This document shows, in pieces, positions 57,777 to 64,000 of a stretch of DNA of 64,000 nt (positions are counted from its first letter, which is position 1; every line of letters starts with the position of its first letter). The notes beneath the pieces are model-generated. The model saw only the letters and a program-made list of their open reading frames with translations, searched no databases and was not told the origin of the DNA. The translations under genes were made by a program, and so were the position numbers. Source of the stretch: Sindora glabra (Eukaryota > Streptophyta > Magnoliopsida > Fabales > Fabaceae); NCBI GenBank assembly GCA_020226215.1, contig CM035233.1, forward strand, positions 14,279,701 to 14,343,700, read 5' to 3'.

Positions 57777-58224
57777 TGTTAGATTTTAGAAAGTGTGAAT
57801 AATATGCTTGCCATTTTGGAAGGACGTGGGTTATCTTAGAATGAAGGCTGCTTTTGATTTTCGTAATGGTAAATTGGTTAAATATAGGGTAATGGGTAAA
57901 TGACATAGGGGAGAGAAGTAATGGATAAAGGAGAATATTTTATTGCTTATTGGTTTTTTCTGCTTACCCTATGGGTACAAAGGAGGCTTTATATAGGGAG
58001 TACATGATCGACTACAGACTCCTCAAATGTTCCGATATTTTACAATGTAGTAACTCCACCGCCTGGCATTCGTTGATTGACTTTTCAATTTTCTAAAGTT
58101 ATTCAAATTGTTACATCAAATACTAGAGATATGATTTATTATCTTCATTGGCTATTCAATTTCCTATGTAACTTTAGTGCTTCAAGATATTTTTACATAG
58201 ACTTTTCTAGATTAATCTTCAACA
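57777..58224 (-). repeat. 3' LTR of the downstream copia element
   Basis: Starts TGTTAG and ends CTTCAACA on the plus strand; it aligns with 62350-62796 throughout. A frame at 57715-57906 inside it is an artefact. Confidence 0.93.
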
Positions 58225-58236
58225 CTCCTCCTTAAT
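58225..58236 (-). other. Polypurine tract of the downstream copia element
   Basis: The minus strand ATTAAGGAGGAG abuts the 3' LTR start TGTTGAAG. Confidence 0.85.
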
Positions 58237-58244
58237 CTAGAAAA

Positions 58245-61200
58245 GTCATAAATTACAAGCATGTCTCTAAACTTGATAAAATTCTTAGCTAAAATTGGTT
58301 TTGCGAACAAATCTACAAGTTGCTCTTTGTCCTGCAAAATTCTAATTTAATCTCTCCTTCATCCACAAGCTCTCCAATGAAGTGATGTCGAATTTCAATA
58401 TGTTTTGTGTGGCCATGGAACATAGGATTCTTGGTCATAGCAATAGTAGACATATTGTTGCAATAAATTTTGGTTAGAGTGTTCGTACCTTGATTGAGAT
58501 CATTCATGATTTGCCTTAGCCAAACAATTTCACAAGATGCATTAGTGGCTCTTGTATACTTCACTTCAGTAATTGAAAGTGCTATGCAATTTTACTTCTA
58601 TGATGCCTATGAAACTGCCTTGGAGCCAAGAAGAAAAACTTAACTACTTGTGCTTTTTCTATTATCAATGCTGCTAGCCCAATCGCTATCGATGTAGCCA
58701 ACTAAGCTCCGATCTTGCTCAACTTCATACAACATCCCATGATTCTTTGTGCCCTTGACATTTCTCAAAATTCTCTTTGTAGCATTGAAGTGAACTTTGC
58801 TTGGATTGCTCGTGAATCTTGAAACAACACTGACAACATGTGCTATATCGAGCCTTGTGTTTATGAGATAAATGAATAAGCCAACAAGTTCTTCGATAAA
58901 TTGTTTCATTCACTTTCTCTTTTCCATTTTCCTTTAACAACTTCTCGCTTATTGCCATTGGTGTGGATAGTGGCTTGTAATATCTCATATTGAGCTTCTT
59001 TAATAGATTATTAGCATATTTTTCTTAAAAGATAAATATTTAGCTAGGCTTTTGCTTTACTTGCATCCCTAGAAAATACTTCATGAGACCAAGATCGATC
59101 ATCTCGTACTCTTACATCATGACTTTCTTGAACTTTTCAAGCATTCTTGCATTTGTACTTGTGTAGATTAAATCATCTATGTACAAGCACAAGATGAGGA
59201 AGTCATCACCTTCCTTCTTCATATATAAAGATGGCTTATTTGGGCTTTTGGAGAATCCATACTCAAGAATATAGTTGTATATCTTACTATTCCACACTTT
59301 AGGAGTTTGCCTTAATCCACAAAGAGCCTTCTTTAAGCGATCCACCTTTTCCTCTTGTCCTTGAACCATTTAGCCTTGTGGCTGTTCCACCTAAATTTTT
59401 TCTTCAATTTCTCCATTGAGAAAGACAAACTTCACATCTAATTCATACACTTGTAGCTTCAGTTAAGCAATTAAAATAAGAACCATTCTTATAGTTTCTA
59501 TACGAACCACAGGAGCAAAGGTTTCATTGAAGTTAACACTCGATTGTTGAGAATACCCTTTGGTAACAAGTCAGGCTTTGTATTTTTGGATTGATCCATC
59601 TTCACAATACTTGATCTTCTAGACCCACTTTAATCCAATGACATCTTTATCTTTTAGCTTCTGCACAAGTTCCCACATCTGATTCTTTTCAATCATCTTG
59701 ATTTCCTCGTCCATGGCTTCTTATCATGCTTTTTGCTTGGTGGCTTCCTTAAAATTTTAAGGCTTACAAGTAAAGAATGCGACATCATAGGTTTTATAGA
59801 TTTCTTGTAATGATTGTATCTTTCTTGGAGGAAATGAAGGAAGTGAATTTAGCATAGACTCTACTTGTCTTGGTGGTGAAGTTGGAGGTATGCTTAGGCT
59901 TGGGTTATTTCTTTTTCCCTCTTCAGCTTCTTCAAAGAATTGAATGGCATTGATTGCATCATCACTCCATTCCCAGCTTGCTTTTTCATCAAATATGATA
60001 TCTCTTGAAATGATCAATTTTCTTGATTTAGGGTTGTAAAGGTGGTAGCCCTTTGATTCATCACTATATCTAAGGAAAATACATTTCTCCCATTTTTCAT
60101 CTAATTTCTCGTGATTCTCTTTTGAAATATAAGAGTAAGCAATGCAGCCAAAGATCTTGAAATGATCAACCTTGGCTTTCTCCTGAACTAAGCTTCATAT
60201 GAAGTCATTTCCTCCAATGCTTTAGTGGGACATCTATTAAGAATATAAATGGCTGTGTTAGTAGCATTAGCCCAATAATTTTTAGGCAAAATTTTGTATT
60301 GGAGCATGGCTCGTGCCATTTCAACAATTATTTTATTTTTTTTTCTTTTGACAATACAATTTTGTTGAGGTGTATGCCGAATAGTAAGCTCCTTTTTAAT
60401 TCATGCTCCTTAAAAAATTCTATGAATCTTTTATCATTGAACTCTCCCCTATGATCCGTTCTCAAAATTTTGAGAAAATGCCTACTTTATTTTTCAACAA
60501 GGGCTTTGAATTGAATAAAATGAGAGAATGCATCAGATTTATGCTCAATAAAATAAACCCACATGATGTGGGTGTAGTCATTAACAAAAGGCAAGAAATA
60601 TCTTTTCCTTCCAATAGTAGGGTTTTTTGAAAGACCACAAATGTTAGCATGCTCCAATTATAATGGAGTTTTAGTTTTCTAAAATGTTTTGGGAAATGGT
60701 AATTTATGCATTTTCCCAAAAATACATCCTTCACAAATTTTCTTTTTAATAGAAATGCATGGAAGCCAAAGCATTGTTTCTTTTTACCTCAATAATTTGA
60801 AGCCATGTAAATTTAGATAGTCATATCTCAAATGCCATAAAGTGGATTCATCTACACTTTCACATTTTAAAGCATATTTTTGCTCAAATGGCATTATCAT
60901 AGGAAAGACTTTGTTGGGGGGCCATTTTAATAACAGTGACAAGCTACCCCTTCTTTTTATCAAAGATGGTACATTTATCAACATCAAAGTTGAGCTTGTA
61001 GCCTTTTTAAATTAATTGGCCAACATTTAGTAAATTTTGTGCTAGGCTGGGCACATAAAGAATATCATGAATGAGTTTTTGATTGCTATCTTTAGTTTTG
61101 ATAGCAATTGTGCTTTGCCTTCAATTTTTTGAATTTTTACATCGCCAAGTGTGACTTAGAATCTTAAATTTTCATTTAAATTGACAAAGCAATTTTTGTT

Positions 61201-62235
61201 GTTTGTTATCTGGATTGAACAACTACTATCAAGATACTAAATATCTTTTGATTCTTAATGAGAAAAGAAGGCAGAATAAAATATTTGATCAAGAGAGTCA
61301 TCATTCTCTATGAAATTAGCTACTTTTTTTTATCGATACCAACAATATTTTTCAAGATAAGTGTACCTTTTGCACCTTTTGCATTTTAATTAGTAATCAT
61401 TTGTATTATGATTATTTTTCTTGCATAAATTGCAATAGAAGTTAGAGTTTCCTCTATTACTCCATTGCTTTCTTCCTCTCCCCCCCACCATGATTAATAG
61501 ATGTTGCATTCTTTTTTGAATCTTGACCATGGTTTTCATTTTTTTCTATCTCCATTCTTTCTAGATATATTCATTTTGGATTGAAAAGCTTACTCCAGTG
61601 GTTGTTCAAATCTTTGCATTCTATTTTCATGAGCTCCAAGAGAGCTCATTAATTCCACTAGAGTAAGTTTAGAAAAATTCTTTGATTCTTTAATATCAAC
61701 TACCATATGATCAAATTTAGGAGAAAGCTTTTTAATATTTTTTGTGCAATTTTATTATCTTCTATTGTGTCTCCATAGCTTCTAGTTTAATTCACTATGA
61801 GTGAGACACATTTGTTGAATACTTATATTAATTCACCTTCTTTTATCAATAAATTGTCAAAATCTCTCCACAAAGATTGAAGTTTATAGAAATTACCTTG
61901 TCACAGCCTTGAAATTCATTTTTGAAGATATCCCAAGCCTCCTTTAATGTAGTCACATTCATAATCTTTGGAAAGAATGCCTTGGCAATAGCTTGTTATA
62001 TGATGACAAGGCCTTTGTGTCCTTTTGCATGTTTTATTCATAATCCTTTTTCTTTGTTGCACCCTAAGCTATAAATTCTTTTCCATCTTGTGGCTTTTGG
62101 TAGCCATTTTCTACTAAATTCCATAAGCCTTATTAAATGAACAATGTTTTCATTTGAATGCTCTAAAAATGATAATCATCTCCTTGAAATATTGGAATTT
62201 ATGTTTGAGAAAAATTAAAGGAAGAAAAATTAGAA
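58245..62235 (-). pseudogene. Downstream copia gag-pol remnant
   Basis: On the minus strand a gag region with decayed zinc-finger sequence is near 61400-61500, followed by pre-integrase LWHLRYDYLNLHG (about 60784-60840). Integrase is near 60200-60420 (HTPQQN, MARAML, NRCPTKALEE), then the linker IISRDIIFDEKASW (59757-60017). Reverse transcriptase has KALCGLRQTPKVW and YIDD (59112-59369). RNase H has GYIDSDWAS and KSTSS (58640-58909) and the end motif IAMTKNPMFHGHTKHIEIRHHF (58313-58480), then DLFAKPI near 58290. Stops and frameshifts separate the pieces. Confidence 0.92.
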
Positions 62236-62336
62236 GATGATGTGGAAGTTATAGGAATTTTAGGTAGTTGCTTAGGAAGAATTTAGGTTAAATATGGTAG
62301 TTAATTTGAGAAGTGTGGCTTGCTAGATTAGAGTTT

Positions 62337-62348
62337 GCTCTAATACCA
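62337..62348 (-). other. Primer-binding site of the downstream copia element
   Basis: The minus strand TGGTATTAGAGC matches the initiator-Met tRNA complement at 11 of 12 positions and lies one base after the 5' LTR. Confidence 0.85.
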
Positions 62349-62349
62349 T

Positions 62350-62796
62350 TGTTAGCTTTTAGGAAGTACGAATAATATGCTTGCTGTTTTGGAAGGACGT
62401 GGGTTATTTTAGAATAAAGGTTGCTTTTGATTTTCTTAATGGCATAATGGTTGAATATAAGGTAATAGGTAAGCAACGTAGGAGAGAGAAGTAATGGATA
62501 AAGGAGAATACTTTTATTGCTTACTTGTTTTTTCTACTTACACTGTGGTACAAAGGAGCCTTTATACAGGCAGTATATAACCGACTATAAACTTCTCAAA
62601 TGTTCTGATATTTTACAATGCAGTAACTCCACTATCTAGCATTCATTGACTGACTTTTCAATTTTCTAAAGTTATTTAATTGTTACATCAAATACTAGAG
62701 ATATGATTTATTATCTTCATTGGTTATTCAATTTCCTATGCAACTTTAGTGCTTCAATATGTTTTTACATAGACCTTTCTAGATTAATCTTCAACA
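62350..62796 (-). repeat. 5' LTR of the downstream copia element
   Basis: 447 bp, homologous to 57777-58224, TGTTAG to CTTCAACA. Confidence 0.93.
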
Positions 62797-62801
62797 CCAA
62801 C

Positions 62802-64000
62802 CCTATCTACTAGATAAGGCTTGATTATAGTTGTTATTTTTAGTTATTCACTAAAGTCAATTGTTGCAACTATTAAAAGTTTAAAATGATTTGTCCAGAG
62901 AACTTTATGCAAGTGGCATTAATCAATTAATTCAATGCAATGAGATTATGATAGTTTTTTCACATATGATTCCATAAAAATAAAGATTTCCTACATACAA
63001 TCTTTATTTTGGTGATAAAGTTTCAAATATAATTACTTCAAACTATCTACTGGTTCTTCAAGAAGGGTTTTAGAAAAAGAAACCTTATTCAAATTAAATA
63101 ACATGATTCATTATCATCGCAATCTTAATTGCAAACAACATTTGAGTAAAGGCTATGATTCTTCTTTGATAGTTTTGTTTACTTAACAATTCAACATGGA
63201 AAACTTCAAAGTGTCTAAAGTTGAAAAAGATTTAAGGTCCAACCCACAGAACAACATGACACAAAGTAAAAATTGAAATAATTAGTTGCAGTAGACTTGG
63301 ATAGCATTAACTGAGAAATGTACCAAATGAATATGATGCATCATTATGTTTGATCATTAATTTGTTATCGTATAACGTATTAGATTTGATTTTAAAAAAA
63401 TAAATTTAATATACAGTAAAATTTGATAGTGTACTGGACTACTATAGTGGTGTACTATAATCTCTCCCAAAAATATAAAACCAAGAAAGGATTATTAGGA
63501 TCAATATCTATTGGTAAATGTAACTTTCTGCTTCCGTTATTGAGATTTAAGACATAGGAATTATTAAAATCTAATTTCTTATAGAAGAAAACACCAGCTT
63601 TTAATTTGAATATTGGTAAGTTCAATAAGGATCTTGATCAACATATGTCCCTTATCACTAGAGATTTTTGAAACATGTGCCAGACTTCCAATGTTCTTTC
63701 CAAATTTCTTATCAAAGTACCAGTGTATTAGTGGTTAAAAAAACTAAGAATGTTTGTGGCATGTGCAAGTTTTACAATATCAAATTTACACTGACTTTAA
63801 GGAATGAATTTAAGTAATCATATATGAATTAGATTTCTTATCATTCTAGAAAGGGATTGAGGCCAAGAAGCATGTATCAGTATTCATGGAATAGTTTAGA
63901 AAATTTTCCTATTAGGAAGAGGCCACTTAACTAAATAACTTTACATTGAAGTAGTAATTTCTATGAATTTATTAACATAGGCCCTACCTAACATATACAC
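62802..64000. other. Terminal region, no recognised gene
   Basis: Mixed-composition sequence. On the minus strand, 63480-63800 has stretches that read plausibly as protein (for example FYKKLDFNNSYVLNLNNG and DIDPNNPFLVL), but stops interrupt them and I recognise no family. It may be a decayed gene or transposon fragment. Confidence 0.3.

Larger units (their letters stand above)
57777..62796 (-). mobile_element. Ty1/copia LTR retrotransposon, minus strand, downstream of the NLR
   Basis: The element of about 5.0 kb has LTRs of 448 and 447 bp, a primer-binding site with one mismatch and a polypurine tract. The minus strand carries gag, integrase, reverse transcriptase and RNase H in copia order. 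The flanking pentamers CTGAC (57772-57776) and CCAAC (62797-62801) match at three positions, with two transitions, so the target duplication is decayed or uncertain. Stops and frameshifts in all domains show it is inactive. Confidence 0.93.

Overview
The window looks like AT-rich nuclear DNA of a flowering plant, almost certainly a eudicot. The evidence is plant-type LTR retrotransposons, a plant L1-like LINE, a CACTA transposon end, and one intact coiled-coil NBS-LRR (NLR) gene of the RPS2/At4g27190-like group. That NLR group is expanded in woody eudicots, but the species cannot be fixed from the sequence alone. Nothing prokaryotic was seen: no operons, CRISPR arrays, rRNA genes or convincing tRNA genes.

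Layout. 120-628: right end of a CACTA (En/Spm) element whose body lies off the left edge. 1995-18069: a Ty3/gypsy element on the minus strand, split by a complete SIRE/Maximus-like Ty1/copia element (5807-15185, also minus) inserted in its protease region; both have recognisable target-site duplications. 18075-20870: flank with one weak small ORF. 20871-24480: probable solo gypsy LTR. 24607-27037: 5'-truncated LINE (plus). 27038-31618: AT-rich DNA with a 165-bp tandem duplication. 31624-37405: a second Ty1/copia element (plus), followed by a 257-bp duplication that overlaps its end. 37911-42540: AT-rich spacer. 42600-46623: fragment of another gypsy element (gag start and probable LTR, minus). 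46624-51840: spacer with microsatellites, a noncoding repeat related to sequence near 30 kb, and a three-unit repeat. 51876-52538: a possible small spliced gene. 54045-57325: the NLR gene with probable 5' and 3' UTR introns. 57777-62796: a third Ty1/copia element (minus), starting about 450 bp after the last inferred NLR UTR sequence. 62797-64000: no recognised gene.

Function. The only open reading frame likely to make a full functional protein is the NLR (914 aa), an intracellular immune receptor with P-loop, kinase-2, RNBS-B, GLPL-like and MHD motifs. Its stop codon may be a recent nonsense change, because the LRR-like frame continues for 28 more codons. All transposon reading frames are broken by stops and frameshifts, and several catalytic or zinc-binding residues are lost, so the elements are fossils. 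Roughly 55-60 percent of the window is identifiable transposon sequence. I did not find a clearly new biological system. The most informative structures are the nested insertion, the gypsy polyprotein tail that runs into its LTR, the env-position ORF remnant in the SIRE-like element, the palindromic ATCGATT arrays, and the duplication that preserved an ancestral LTR end and target-site copy.
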